Shown here: positions 1 through 8,902 of the stretch, one piece after another
Layout of the letters: every line of letters begins with the position of its first letter
Position numbering within the stretch: the first letter of the stretch is position 1
Assembly (NCBI GenBank): GCA_963840805.1
Contig: CAWJAJ010000011.1
Span: forward strand, 1-64,000
Source of the DNA: CADEEN01 sp963840805
GTDB lineage: Bacteria > Pseudomonadota > Gammaproteobacteria > Burkholderiales > Burkholderiaceae_C
DNA: 64,000 nt
Direction: 5' to 3'
Made by a program: the position numbers and the translations under genes
Notes under the pieces: model-generated
Databases searched by the model: none
The model's input: only the letters and a program-made list of their open reading frames with translations
Told to the model about the DNA's origin: nothing

Positions 1-6
1 CCGGGG

Positions 7-643
7 CTACAGGATGCCGGCCTTGCCGGTCTCCCAGCGGCGGTACTCGGTGGTCAGCAGCGCGACGTGCTCGCGCTCCTCGGCGGCCAGTTCCTTGTAA
101 AGCTCCCGCTCGACCGAGCCGGCCGGTGCCCGCTCGCCCTCGCGGGTGAAGAAGTCCACCGCCCGTTGCTCGAAGGCGATGGCGATGCGGAACAGGTTGG
201 CCGGGTCCTCGGGCTTGCGGTCGACGCCGGCGAAGATGGCCGCGCGGTCAAGCTGGAAGTCCTCGGCCGCCGTCGGCAGATCGGCGTGGTAGCGCTTGGA
301 CAGGATGTCCATGTGCTCCTTTTCCATGCCGGCGAAACGGCCGAAAAGCTCGCGCAACAGCGGGATCCTTGGCGTCGCGCGATGCGCGCTCGTAGAAGGC
401 ATGGCCACCGAGTTCGATCTCGAAGGCCTTGCGCACGGCGTCCATCGCCTGGTCGTCCTCGATCGCGCCGCGGTCGAGCAGCTCGAGCTGGCCCTTGCAG
501 TGCGGACACATGCCGTACGGGAACGCGAAGCCCTCGCTGACCTTGTGGCAGTCGGCGCAGCGCCAGCGCAGTTCGACGCCGGCGCAGCAGATGTAGGCCT
601 CGTCGTCTTCGAGGGGGCGCTTGCAACGGGGACAGATGCTCAT
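7..643 (-). CDS. Rubrerythrin-like protein with zinc ribbons (frameshifted)
   Basis: The N-terminal ~50 residues carry paired cysteines (CPRC, CADC, CPHC) typical of rubredoxin-like or zinc-ribbon folds. A ferritin-like helical domain follows, with E..H motifs (GMEKEHM, AAEEREHVALL) of the kind that bind a di-iron centre. The family usually acts in peroxide or oxygen defence in the cytoplasm; that role is inferred. The frame changes near position 360, where one extra base interrupts 'AKDP-LLRELFGRF'; this looks like a sequencing error. The ATG overlaps the stop of the upstream nfn gene (ATGA), so the two are probably co-transcribed and translationally coupled. Confidence 0.75.
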
Positions 644-3012
644 GGTGAAACCTCGGTGGAAGGCGGCGCTGCGGCCGGTGCGGCAACGGTGCCGATCGGC
701 GTCGGCGGCACGAAGGCGTCGGCGTCGGCCTGGGTGATCGGCCAGGTGGCCTTGCCGCCGGCCAGGTAGGCCCCGATGGCGCGTGCGGCACGGCGGCCGG
801 CACCCATCGCCAGGATCACGGTGGCGGCGCCGGTGACGATGTCGCCGCCGGCAAACACGCCCGGCACGCTGGTCGCCTGGGTGGCGGCGTCGGCGACGAT
901 GTAGCCCCACTTGTTCAGCGCCAGCCCCGGCGTCGATTTGGTGACGATCGGATTGGCCTTGGTGCCCAGGGCGTAGATCACGGTGTCGCACTCGAGCTCG
1001 AGGAACTCGTCCTGCGGGATCGGCTGGCGACGGCCCTTGGCGTCGGGCTCGCCGAGCACCATCTTCTGCACCTTCATGCCGCGCACGTTGCCGTCGGCGT
1101 CGGTCAGGATCTCCACCGGCCCGTGCAGGAAGAAGAAATCGATGCCCTCCTCCTTGGCATGGCGCAACTCCTCGATGCGCGCCGGCGCTTCGGCCTCGGA
1201 ACGGCGGTAGACGCAGCGCACGGTCGGGATGCCCAGCCGCTTGGCCACGCGCAGGCAGTCCATCGCGGTGTTGCCGGCGCCGATCACGACCACGCTCTTG
1301 CCCAGCGTGACCGGCGTGTCGAGGTACGGGAACTTGTCGCCGCCCATCAGGTTGACGCGCGTGAGGAATTCGTTGGCCGAATAGACCTGGCCGGCGAATT
1401 CGCCCGGGATGCCGAGGAAGGCCGGCGCACCGGCGCCGACGCCGACGAACACCGCGTCATAGCCCATCTCGCCGGTCAACTGCAGCACCGAGAAGGTCTT
1501 GCCGATGACCTTGTTGGTCTCGAACTTGACGCCCATGGCCTTGAGCGTCTCGATCTCGCGGCTGATGATCTCGCGCGGCAGGCGGAACGACGGGATGCCG
1601 TACTGCAGCACGCCGCCGACGACGTGCAAGGCCTCGTAGACCGTGACGTCGCAGCCGTAGCGGGCCAGGTCGGCCGCCACCGCCAGCCCCGACGGGCCGG
1701 AGCCGACCACCGCCACCCTGCCCAGGCGGTGCTCGAAGCGCGGCGGCTCGGCCTTGTTCGGCCGGGCGTTGTCGCCGACGAAGCGCTCCAGGCGCCCGAT
1801 CGCCACCGCCTCGAGCTTGCGGCCGACGACGCACTGCGCCTCGCATTGCGACTCCTGCGGGCAGACACGGCCGCAGACCGACGGGAACAGGTTCGACTCG
1901 TTGATGACGGCCTGCGCGCCGTCGATGTCGCGCACCAGCAGATGCTTGATGAAGCGCGGGATGTCGATCGACACCGGGCAGCCTTCGATGCAGGCCGGCT
2001 TGCTGCACATGATGCAGCGCTCGGCCTCGGCCAGCGCGTCGGCCATCGAGTAGCCGAGGTTGACTTCCTTGAAGTTGCGCGAGCGCTCCAGCGGATCGCG
2101 CTCGGGCATCTTGGTCGCCAGCGGCGCCAGGTCCTTGTACTTCTTGTAGTTGGTCTTGCCCTGCTCGAACAGCAGCTTCTCGACGTTGCACACATGCGCG
2201 TAGTCGGTGTTGGCCGCGGCCTCCTCGCCCTTGAAGCGCTTCTGGCGCAGCAGCAGCTCCTTGAAGTCGACCTGGTGGCCGTCGAAATCGGGGCCGTCGA
2301 CGCAGGCGAACTTGATCTCGCTGCCGACGGTGACGCGGCACGATCCGCACATGCCGGTGCCGTCGACCATGATCGCGTTCAGCGACACCATGGTCTTGAC
2401 CTCGAACGGCCGCGTCGTCTCGACACAGGCGTTCATCATCGGCAGCGGCCCGATCGCGACGACCAGGTCGGGGCGGTCGTTCTCCAGCACTTCCTTCAGC
2501 GCCTGGGTCACGAAACCCGGCTTGCCGTAGCTGCCGTCGTCGGTGCAGACGATCAGGTTGTCGCAATAGCGGCCGAACTGCTCTTCCCAGAAGACGAGAT
2601 CCTTGTTGCGAAAGCCGATGATGCCGGTGGTGCGGTTGCCGGCTTCCTTGAATGCGCGCAGCTGCGGGTAGACCGGCGCCACGCCGAGGCCGCCGCCGAC
2701 CAGCACCACGTGCCCGACGGGGCTCACGTGCTGCGGCAGGCCGAGCGGGCCGACGAAGTCGGCGATGCTGTCGCCGGCCTTGTAGTGGTCGCGCATTTCC
2801 TGCGTCGTCTTGCCCAGCGCCTGGATCACCATCGTGATCGTGCCCTTGTCGCGGTCGAAGTCGGCGACCGTGAGCGGGATGCGTTCGCCCCCCTCGTGCA
2901 GCCGCAGCATCACGAAGTGCCCGGGTTCGGCCGAGCGCGCGACGTCGGGCGCCAGCACCTCCCACAGGAACGTCGTGTCCGAGAAGGCTTCGCGGCGGAT
3001 GATGGGGTACAT
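640..3012 (-). CDS. Fused NfnA-NfnB type NADH/ferredoxin:NADP+ oxidoreductase
   Basis: About 790 residues. The N-terminal third resembles NfnA (SudB): a ferredoxin-reductase-like FAD/NAD part (VGGGLGVAPVYPQL), then a [2Fe-2S] site CGSCRVTVG...FACVDGP. The rest resembles NfnB (SudA, GltD-like): two Fe-S cysteine clusters (CIMCSKPACIEGCP; CGRVCPQESQCEAQC), an FAD Rossmann motif VAVVGSGPSGLAVA and an NADP site VVVIGAGNTAMD. In known Nfn the two are separate subunits that couple NADH, NADPH and ferredoxin pools by electron bifurcation. Here they are one polypeptide. I chose ATG 3012 (MYPIIRREAF) because the 28 upstream residues are low-complexity and match nothing expected. The gene diverges from nqrA, with two FNR-like boxes between them. 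Confidence 0.85.
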   Translation of the reverse strand: MYPIIRREAFSDTTFLWEVLAPDVARSAEPGHFVMLRLHEGGERIPLTVADFDRDKGTITMVIQALGKTTQEMRDHYKAGDSIADFVGPLGLPQHVSPVGHVVLVGGGLGVAPVYPQLRAFKEAGNRTTGIIGFRNKDLVFWEEQFGRYCDNLIVCTDDGSYGKPGFVTQALKEVLENDRPDLVVAIGPLPMMNACVETTRPFEVKTMVSLNAIMVDGTGMCGSCRVTVGSEIKFACVDGPDFDGHQVDFKELLLRQKRFKGEEAAANTDYAHVCNVEKLLFEQGKTNYKKYKDLAPLATKMPERDPLERSRNFKEVNLGYSMADALAEAERCIMCSKPACIEGCPVSIDIPRFIKHLLVRDIDGAQAVINESNLFPSVCGRVCPQESQCEAQCVVGRKLEAVAIGRLERFVGDNARPNKAEPPRFEHRLGRVAVVGSGPSGLAVAADLARYGCDVTVYEALHVVGGVLQYGIPSFRLPREIISREIETLKAMGVKFETNKVIGKTFSVLQLTGEMGYDAVFVGVGAGAPAFLGIPGEFAGQVYSANEFLTRVNLMGGDKFPYLDTPVTLGKSVVVIGAGNTAMDCLRVAKRLGIPTVRCVYRRSEAEAPARIEELRHAKEEGIDFFFLHGPVEILTDADGNVRGMKVQKMVLGEPDAKGRRQPIPQDEFLELECDTVIYALGTKANPIVTKSTPGLALNKWGYIVADAATQATSVPGVFAGGDIVTGAATVILAMGAGRRAARAIGAYLAGGKATWPITQADADAFVPPTPIGTVAAPAAAPPSTEVSP

Positions 3013-3105
3013 GGCAGCTCTTCGGGTCGGTCGGGATATCGGTCGGGCTGGGGCGCGCTCGCCTGTTGCTGGGCGCGATGTTGGGTGCAATCCCATGGCA
3101 CGCTC

Positions 3106-3119
3106 TTAACCTGGATCAA
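3106..3119. promoter_or_regulatory. FNR-like box (8/10)
   Basis: TTAACCTGGATCAA matches TTGAT-N4-ATCAA at 8 of 10 positions. It lies in the divergent gap between the fused nfn gene and nqrA, nearer to nfn. It is weaker than the box at 3142 and is weighted by that neighbour. Confidence 0.4.
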
Positions 3120-3141
3120 GACACGGGGAGTCCGCAACGGC

Positions 3142-3155
3142 CTGATCCATATCAA
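3142..3155. promoter_or_regulatory. FNR box (9/10) between nfn and nqrA
   Basis: CTGATCCATATCAA differs from the FNR consensus at one position. It lies 130 bases before nfn and 196 bases before nqrA, so it could control either or both. The same window encodes an FNR with matching recognition residues. The rest of the 338-base gap (3013-3350) shows no gene. Confidence 0.6.
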
Positions 3156-3350
3156 GACGACGGCGGCCGGCGTGCTTAGAGTCGGCGCGCGGCTCGACTG
3201 GACGCGGCCGGGATCAGGCAGACAGCAATGGAGATGCGACGTGGGGCTTGAAGGGTCACTGCTTGCAGCGCGCCCGGTGCGGTGCGGCCGCAGGCAGGCG
3301 CGCTCGCCGTGCTCCGCCGCGAAGGCGTTTGATGGCGTGAGGGGCAAAGC

Positions 3351-4718
3351 GTGGCCGGCCATCGCCTGAAGCGCGGCCTCGACCTGCCGTTGGCGGGTGA
3401 ACCGCAGCAGGTGATCCACCCGGCACGCCGGTGCACGCGCGTGGCCGTCCTCGGCGCCGATCCGGTCGGTCTCAAACCCAGCTTCGCGGTGCAGCCGGGC
3501 GACCGCGTCCAGCGCGGCCAGTTGCTGTTCGAGGACAAGGCGGCGCCCGGCGTGCGCTACACGGCCCCGGCGGCAGGCGTCGTCAGTGCGATCCATCGCG
3601 GCGACAAGCGGGCCTTCCAGTCGCTGGTGATCGACATCGACGGTGACGACGCCGCCGAGGCGCAGACAGCCTTTGCCGCCTACAGCGGCGCGCCTCCCGA
3701 GCGGCTGGCGGGCGAGGCCGTGCGGGCGCTGCTGCTCGAATCGGGCCTGTGGACCGCGCTGCGCACACGGCCGTTTTCGCGCGTGCCCGATCCGGCGTCA
3801 TCGCCGCGGGCGCTGTTCATCACGGCAATGGACACGCGCCCGCATGCACCGTCGGTCGACGTCGTGCTGGCCGGGCGCATGGACGATTTCCACGCCGGCG
3901 TCGCTTGCCTGGCCAAGCTCACGGCAGGCACCACCTTCGTCTGCGTCGCGGCAGGTTCGAGCGTCACCGCCCCTGCCGTCGCGGGCGTCAGGCTCGAGAC
4001 CTTCGACGGGCCGCACCCGGCCGGCAACGCCGGCACGCACATTCACCTGCTCTGCCCGGTCGATCTCGAGCGCACCGTCTGGCACATCGGCTACCAGGAC
4101 GTTGCCGCCGTCGGCCGCTTGTTCACGACCGGCCGGCTCGACGTCGAACGCGTGATCGCGCTGGCCGGGCCGCCGGTGCAGCGGCCACGGCTGCTGCGCA
4201 CGCGCCTGGGGGCCAGCACCGACGAGTTGATCGACGGCGAGCTCATGGCCGGCCATCAGCGCATCGTTTCAGGTTCGGTGCTCGATGGCCGCACCGCGAT
4301 GGGCGCCGTGCACGGCTACCTCGGGCGCTACCACCAGCAGGTGTCGGCCCTGGCCGAGGCCGGCGAGCGCGAACTGTTCGGCTGGATCGCGCCGGGTGCC
4401 GACAAGTTCTCGGTGTGGGGCGTCGTGCTCGGCGCCTGGCGGCGCGGTGCAAAGCTCGCGCTGACGACGACGACCAACGGTGGCAGCCGCGCGATGGTGC
4501 CGATCGGCTCGTTCGAGCGCGTGATGCCGCTCGACCTGATGCCGACCTTCCTGCTGCGCGCGCTGCTGATGCGCGACGACGAACGCGCCGAAGCGCTGGG
4601 CGCGCTGGAACTCGACGAAGAAGACCTCGCGCTGTGCACCTTCGTCTGCCCGGGCAAGGCCGAGTACGGCCCGCTGCTGCGTGACGCGCTGCACCGCATC
4701 GAGAAAGAGCTGGCCTGA
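3351..4718 (+). CDS. nqrA: Na+-translocating NADH:quinone oxidoreductase subunit A
   Basis: 455 residues, as expected for NqrA. The start resembles the family signature (LKRGLDLPLAGEPQQVI). NqrA is the cytoplasmic-facing subunit associated with quinone binding in the six-subunit Na+-NQR, which oxidises NADH and exports Na+. The start is GTG, with GAGGGG about nine bases upstream. The stop overlaps the nqrB ATG (TGATG), showing tight coupling. RnfC was considered, but RnfC carries ferredoxin-type cysteine clusters that are absent here. Confidence 0.95.
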   Translation: MAGHRLKRGLDLPLAGEPQQVIHPARRCTRVAVLGADPVGLKPSFAVQPGDRVQRGQLLFEDKAAPGVRYTAPAAGVVSAIHRGDKRAFQSLVIDIDGDDAAEAQTAFAAYSGAPPERLAGEAVRALLLESGLWTALRTRPFSRVPDPASSPRALFITAMDTRPHAPSVDVVLAGRMDDFHAGVACLAKLTAGTTFVCVAAGSSVTAPAVAGVRLETFDGPHPAGNAGTHIHLLCPVDLERTVWHIGYQDVAAVGRLFTTGRLDVERVIALAGPPVQRPRLLRTRLGASTDELIDGELMAGHQRIVSGSVLDGRTAMGAVHGYLGRYHQQVSALAEAGERELFGWIAPGADKFSVWGVVLGAWRRGAKLALTTTTNGGSRAMVPIGSFERVMPLDLMPTFLLRALLMRDDERAEALGALELDEEDLALCTFVCPGKAEYGPLLRDALHRIEKELA

Positions 4719-5950
4719 TGCGAATCTTGCGCAACCTGCTGGATCGCGTCGGCAAACCGTTCCACCCGGGCGGCAAGCTCGAACGCTTCTTCCCGCTCTA
4801 CGAGGCCGCCGACACCTTCTTCTATGCGCCGGGCAGCGTGACGAAGGGCGGTGCGCACGTGCGCGACGCGCTCGACCTGAAGCGCATGATGATCCTGGTC
4901 GTCATCGCCTGCCTGCCGTGCGTCTTCATGGCGATGTTCAACACCGGGCTGCAGGCCAACCTGGCGCTCGACCCGGCGAAGACCGCATTGCTGACCGGTT
5001 GGCGCCACGACGTCATCGCCCTGCTCGGCACGGGCTACTCGCCGTCCAGCCTGCTCGCCAACGTGATGCACGGCGCGCTGTATTTCCTGCCGCTGTACGC
5101 CGTCACGATGGTCGTCGGCATCGCCTGGGAGGTGACCTTCTCGGTGGTGCGCAAGCTCGAGGTCAACGAAGGCTTCTTCGTCACCGGCCTGCTGTTCCCG
5201 CTGATCCTGCCGCCCGACACGCCGCTGTGGCAGGCCGCGCTGGCGATCAGCTTCGGCGTCGTGCTCGGCAAGGAGGTGTTCGGCGGCACCGGCATGAACT
5301 TCATCAACCCGGCGCTGGCCGCGCGCGCGTTCCTGTTCTTCGCCTACCCGGCCGGCATGTCGGGCGACAAGGTCTGGACCGCGATCCCCGCCGCGGCGGC
5401 GCACGACGGCTTCTCCGGCGCCACCGTGCTGGCGCAGATGCGCCAGATGACGACACCGTTCGCCGAGCAGAAGCTGTCGCTGTGGAACGCCTTCATCGGG
5501 CTGGAGCCCGGCTCGATGGGCGAAACCTCGGCGCTGGCCTGCGCGATCGGCGCGGTGATCCTGATCGTCACCGGCATCGGCTCGTGGCGCACGATGGCCG
5601 GCGTCGCGCTCGGCACCATCGGCATGGCCACGCTGTTCAACACCATCGGTTCGGCCACCAACCCCTACTACGCGGTGCCGTTCTGGTGGCACATGGTGGC
5701 CGGCGGCTGGGCCTTCGCCACCGTGTTCATGGCCACCGATCCGGTGACCTCGCCGTTCTCCAACACCGGGCGCTGGATCTACGGGCTGATGATCGGTGCG
5801 CTGGTGGTGCTGATCCGCGTCGTCAACCCGGCCTATCCGGAAGCCGTGATGCTGGTGATCCTGTTCATGAACGTGGTGGCTCCGTTCATCGACTACGTAC
5901 TGGTGCAGGCCAATCTGCGCCGAAGGGGCAAGCGCCGTGCCCAGACTTGA
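4718..5950 (+). CDS. nqrB: Na+-NQR subunit B
   Basis: 410 residues with about ten hydrophobic segments. The motif FSGATVL in the middle carries the threonine to which ApbE attaches FMN by a phosphodiester bond in known NqrB. The subunit sits in the inner membrane, binds riboflavin and FMN, and forms part of the Na+ and quinone path. It overlaps nqrC by 14 bases. Confidence 0.95.
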   Translation: MRILRNLLDRVGKPFHPGGKLERFFPLYEAADTFFYAPGSVTKGGAHVRDALDLKRMMILVVIACLPCVFMAMFNTGLQANLALDPAKTALLTGWRHDVIALLGTGYSPSSLLANVMHGALYFLPLYAVTMVVGIAWEVTFSVVRKLEVNEGFFVTGLLFPLILPPDTPLWQAALAISFGVVLGKEVFGGTGMNFINPALAARAFLFFAYPAGMSGDKVWTAIPAAAAHDGFSGATVLAQMRQMTTPFAEQKLSLWNAFIGLEPGSMGETSALACAIGAVILIVTGIGSWRTMAGVALGTIGMATLFNTIGSATNPYYAVPFWWHMVAGGWAFATVFMATDPVTSPFSNTGRWIYGLMIGALVVLIRVVNPAYPEAVMLVILFMNVVAPFIDYVLVQANLRRRGKRRAQT

Positions 5951-6731
5951 CTCGACCCGCTACACGGTGCTGTTCGCCACTGCGGTGAGCATCGTCTGTG
6001 CACTGCTGGTGGCCACCGCGGCGGTCGGCCTGCGCGAGCGCCAGGACGTCAACGCGCAGTTGTACAAGCAGAAGAACGTGCTGCTCGCCGCGAGCCTGGC
6101 GCAGCCGGGCGAGGCCCTGTCGACAGGCGAGGTGCTCTCGATCTTCGAGCGCCGCATCCGCGTACGTGCAGTCGACCTGAAGACCGGCAAGCTCGTTGCA
6201 GAGAACCAGTTCGATGCCAAGGCCTATGACCAGCGCAAGGCACGCAACGATCCGGCACTGTCGCGCCCGGTGGCCGCCAACGACGCCCAGGTCGCACGCG
6301 TGCCGCTGCGCGGCACCGTGTACCAGGTGACTGCGCCCGACGGCAGCATCGAGCAACTCGTGCTGCCGATCGAGGGCATGGGCATGTGGGGCACGGTGTA
6401 CGGCTTCCTGGCGATCGACCGCGACGGCAACACCGTGCGCGGCCTGACGTTCTACGAGCAGAAGGAGACGCCTGGCCTGGGTGGCGAGATCTCCAACCCC
6501 AAATGGCAGGCGCTGTGGGTCGGCCGCAAGGCCTACGACGCGAACTGGGCACCGCAACTGGCCGTGATCAAGGGCCAGGCCGGCCCGCCCGACAAGGACC
6601 CGCACCGCGTGGACGGCCTATCGGGCGCCACCATCACCAGCAACGGCATCAGCCGGCTGATGCGCTTCTGGCTGTCGGCCGACGGCTACGCGCCCTACCT
6701 CGAGACCTTGCGCAGCGGAGCCCCCTCATGA
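5937..6731 (+). CDS. nqrC: Na+-NQR subunit C
   Basis: 264 residues with a single N-terminal membrane segment (about residues 9-30) and a periplasmic FMN-binding domain. DGLSGATITSNG near the C-terminus holds the flavinylated threonine. The start is GTG inside the end of nqrB. The stop overlaps the nqrD ATG. Covalent FMN would be added by the ApbE encoded downstream in the same cluster. Confidence 0.95.
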   Translation: MPRLDSTRYTVLFATAVSIVCALLVATAAVGLRERQDVNAQLYKQKNVLLAASLAQPGEALSTGEVLSIFERRIRVRAVDLKTGKLVAENQFDAKAYDQRKARNDPALSRPVAANDAQVARVPLRGTVYQVTAPDGSIEQLVLPIEGMGMWGTVYGFLAIDRDGNTVRGLTFYEQKETPGLGGEISNPKWQALWVGRKAYDANWAPQLAVIKGQAGPPDKDPHRVDGLSGATITSNGISRLMRFWLSADGYAPYLETLRSGAPS

Positions 6732-7372
6732 GCGCAGCCGCCCCCCTGTTCGGCAAGAAGGAAAGAACCGCGCTGCTCAGCCCGGTCATCAACATCAACC
6801 CGATCGCGGTGCAGGTGCTGGGCATCTGCTCGGCGCTCGCGGTGACGACGCGGATGGACAAGGCGCTGGTGATGGGCATCGGCGTGACGCTCGTCACCGC
6901 ACTGGCCAACCTGGCGGTCAGCCTGGTGCGCAACCACACGCCGGGCAGCATCCGCATCATCGTGCAGCTGGCGATCATCGCCTCGTTGGTCATCGTCGTC
7001 GACCAGGTGCTCAAGGCCACGCTGTACGAGCTGTCGCTCGAGTTGTCGGTGTTCGTCGGCCTGATCATCACCAACTGCATCGTGATGGGCCGCGCCGAGG
7101 GCTTCGCGATGCAGAACCCGCCGTGGCTGTCGTTTCTCGACGGCATCGGCAATGGCCTCGGCTACGCACTCATCCTGCTGATCGTGGGCTTCGCGCGCGA
7201 GCTCGCCGGCGCCGGTACGCTGTTCGGCCGCGAAGTACTGCCGCTGACCAAGAACGGCGGCTGGTACGAGCCGAACGGACTGATGCTGCTGGCGCCGTCG
7301 GGGCTGTTCCTGATCGCGCTGATCATCTGGGCGCTGCGCACCTGGAAGCCCGAGTTGCAGGAAGAGGATTGA
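6728..7372 (+). CDS. nqrD: Na+-NQR subunit D
   Basis: 214 residues with six hydrophobic helices. Conserved features are SPVININPIAVQVLG near the start and IITNCIVMGRAEGFA, whose cysteine helps hold the intramembrane Fe-S centre between NqrD and NqrE. ATG overlaps the nqrC stop. nqrE should follow directly, but about 1.5 kb of inserted sequence intervenes. Confidence 0.95.
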   Translation: MSAAAPLFGKKERTALLSPVININPIAVQVLGICSALAVTTRMDKALVMGIGVTLVTALANLAVSLVRNHTPGSIRIIVQLAIIASLVIVVDQVLKATLYELSLELSVFVGLIITNCIVMGRAEGFAMQNPPWLSFLDGIGNGLGYALILLIVGFARELAGAGTLFGREVLPLTKNGGWYEPNGLMLLAPSGLFLIALIIWALRTWKPELQEED

Positions 7373-7480
7373 CATGAGCAGCCACGCTCACCTCGTTGAC
7401 TGCCATGACGGCCGGCGCGGGCGGACTGCTCCCGGCCCGTTGCTGTCAATGCCATTCCGTTGTGCTGACAGTGGCGCGAC

Positions 7481-7716
7481 AACGGGGCAGCCGGGCCGGG
7501 CACGGCGCTTAGGTTCGGCGGTCTTCGCTGCGCTACGATTGCCCTGTGCTGCGCGGGTCCGTGGCCCCGTCGCTCAACTCGCTACGCTCACTGCGTTCGC
7601 TGCGCTCGAACAGTCGCGACGAGTCAGCGCACGAAGCGCGCTGCGCGCGCGGGCCCCGCACCCTGTGCTGCTCGGCGCCTCAAATGCGCGCCGTGCCCGG
7701 CCCGGCTGCCCCGTTG
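7481..7716. repeat. 29-bp exact inverted repeat pair
   Basis: Bases 7481-7509 and 7688-7716 are exact reverse complements (29 bases, rich in G and C), separated by 178 bases. They lie inside the insertion between nqrD and nqrE. The other two repeat pairs in the block partly interleave with this one. Confidence 0.8.
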
Positions 7717-8001
7717 CAGAACCGGTGGTGGCGTGCGGGCTATCGAACACCGATGCGGTTGCCGGCAAGGCGGCGGGCGGGGCCTGGGCGGGGCGAATCG
7801 GCGCCGCCGAGGAGGTGAGCAGGGACACAAACGGTCCGGGGGACCGTTTGTGCCTTGCGAACGGCCGGGCCTCCTGGCCCGGCGCGGCCTGCAAGGCCAG
7901 GGCTTCTGGCCGCGCGCCTTGGCGCGCTTCGTCCTCTGACTCGTCGCGACTGTCCGAGCGCAGCGAACGCAGTGAGCGTAGCGAGTTGAGCGACGGGCCA
8001 G
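7562..8001. repeat. ~65-bp near-perfect inverted repeat pair
   Basis: Bases about 7562-7626 are repeated in inverted orientation at about 7936-8001 with one base difference and one indel. Each arm includes the run CGCTCAACTCGCTACGCTCA. In RNA the arms could form a long stem. Arms of this kind often belong to dispersed non-coding repeats in large GC-rich genomes, but I cannot name the family. Confidence 0.75.
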
Positions 8002-8776
8002 AAGACCGAGCACCACAGGGACCCCGCAGCGCAGCGAAGGGCCAGCCGTCTGAGTTCGCACGATGGCAATGGCCAGTTGCAGCCGCTGGCGCTCGGACAG
8101 CATCATCGTCACGAGCTGGCGCCTGCGCGTCACCATCGCTGCCAACGCTTGCTGCTGCGCATCAGCCAGAGGCCGGATCAAGCTGGCCAGGTCGTCGCGG
8201 CGCACCAGCACGGCGGCGAACTCAGCGAGCATGCGGGCGTCGATACGGTCGGTCTTGGCCAGCCGTCCCATGGACTTGGCGAAGTCGCGCGCCTGGCGTG
8301 GGTTGACCACCGCCACGGGCAAGCCCGCGGCCTGCAACGCGCAGGCCAGCGCTGCTTCGTAACCACCAGTGGCCTCCATCACCACCAGCGCTACGCCCAG
8401 GGGCTTCAAGGCTGCCGCCAGCGCCGAGTGAGCCTCGGCCTCGTTGTCGAACCGCTGGGCTTCGAGTTGAGCGCCCAGCACCGAGACATCCACGTGCGCC
8501 TTGGCCACGTCGATGCCCACCACCACTGAGGAAGCAGACATGGTCTTCAGATCCCTTGCTTGTGAATGCGCTCTCGGACAAGCCGGTGCGCGTAACCGTT
8601 CGGGCTTCAGGAAGACCAGCACGGCAACCGTGCGCGATGTACTCAGAGACGGGCTTCAATGCCCCAGCGGATACCAGGCTGCACGGACCGGTCTGGCCGC
8701 CTCAAAGGCGATCAAACTCTACCGCGCTGGTCTGGTGAAACATACAAGCCCCGCCCAGGCCCCGCCCGCCGCCTTG
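7766..8776. repeat. 29-bp exact inverted repeat pair spanning the IS110 remnant
   Basis: Bases 7766-7794 and 8748-8776 are exact reverse complements. The pair brackets the transposase fragment, so it may mark the ends of the element or of a deletion derivative. IS110-type elements usually lack classical terminal inverted repeats, so the arms may instead be copies of one dispersed repeat inserted twice. Confidence 0.75.
8055..8541 (-). pseudogene. IS110-family transposase, N-terminal fragment
   Basis: From ATG 8541 the product begins MSASSVVVGIDVAKAHVD, the DEDD RuvC-like start of IS110 transposases, and continues through VVMEATGGYE, VVNPRQARDFAKSMG and KTDRIDARMLAEF. About 165 residues are recognisable. 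The similarity stops near 8055 and the C-terminal Transposase_20 domain with its catalytic serine is missing. It is therefore a dead fragment, opposite in orientation to nqr. Confidence 0.85.
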
Positions 8777-8902
8777 CTCGCGCCGATGCGAGCATGAAAC
8801 TACAGACGCACGCAAGCAGCCGCAACGGGCCGCAAGCCGCCTGTCGCACACCAGCGCGTTTCATGTGTCGCGGCATGCGCGAAGCGCGGTGGAGCCACTG
8901 AC

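Larger units (their letters stand above)
7373..8898. mobile_element. Insertion splitting nqrD from nqrE (IS110-type remnant plus nested inverted repeats)
   Basis: nqrD and nqrE are normally adjacent. Here about 1.5 kb separates them. The block contains the 5' half of an IS110-family transposase on the minus strand and three pairs of long inverted repeats (7481-7509/7688-7716, 7562-7626/7936-8001, 7766-7794/8748-8776). The heptamer TGACATG occurs at both edges (7370-7376 and 8899-8905), spanning the nqrD stop and the nqrE start, and could be a target-site duplication or the original junction. No intact gene is seen. The stretch 8542-8902 holds only the transposase upstream region and one repeat arm. 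Confidence 0.75.

Noticed and set aside
1123..3369. Long plus-strand reading frame (748 codons) opposite the nfn gene
   Set aside because: It is the shadow of the GC-rich nfn gene on the other strand. Its composition (Asp/His/Arg/Ala) is typical of an antisense frame and no motif is present.
7374..8306. Plus-strand 310-codon frame after nqrD
   Set aside because: It starts at the displaced ATG and runs through inverted repeats and the antisense of the transposase; no domain and strongly biased composition.
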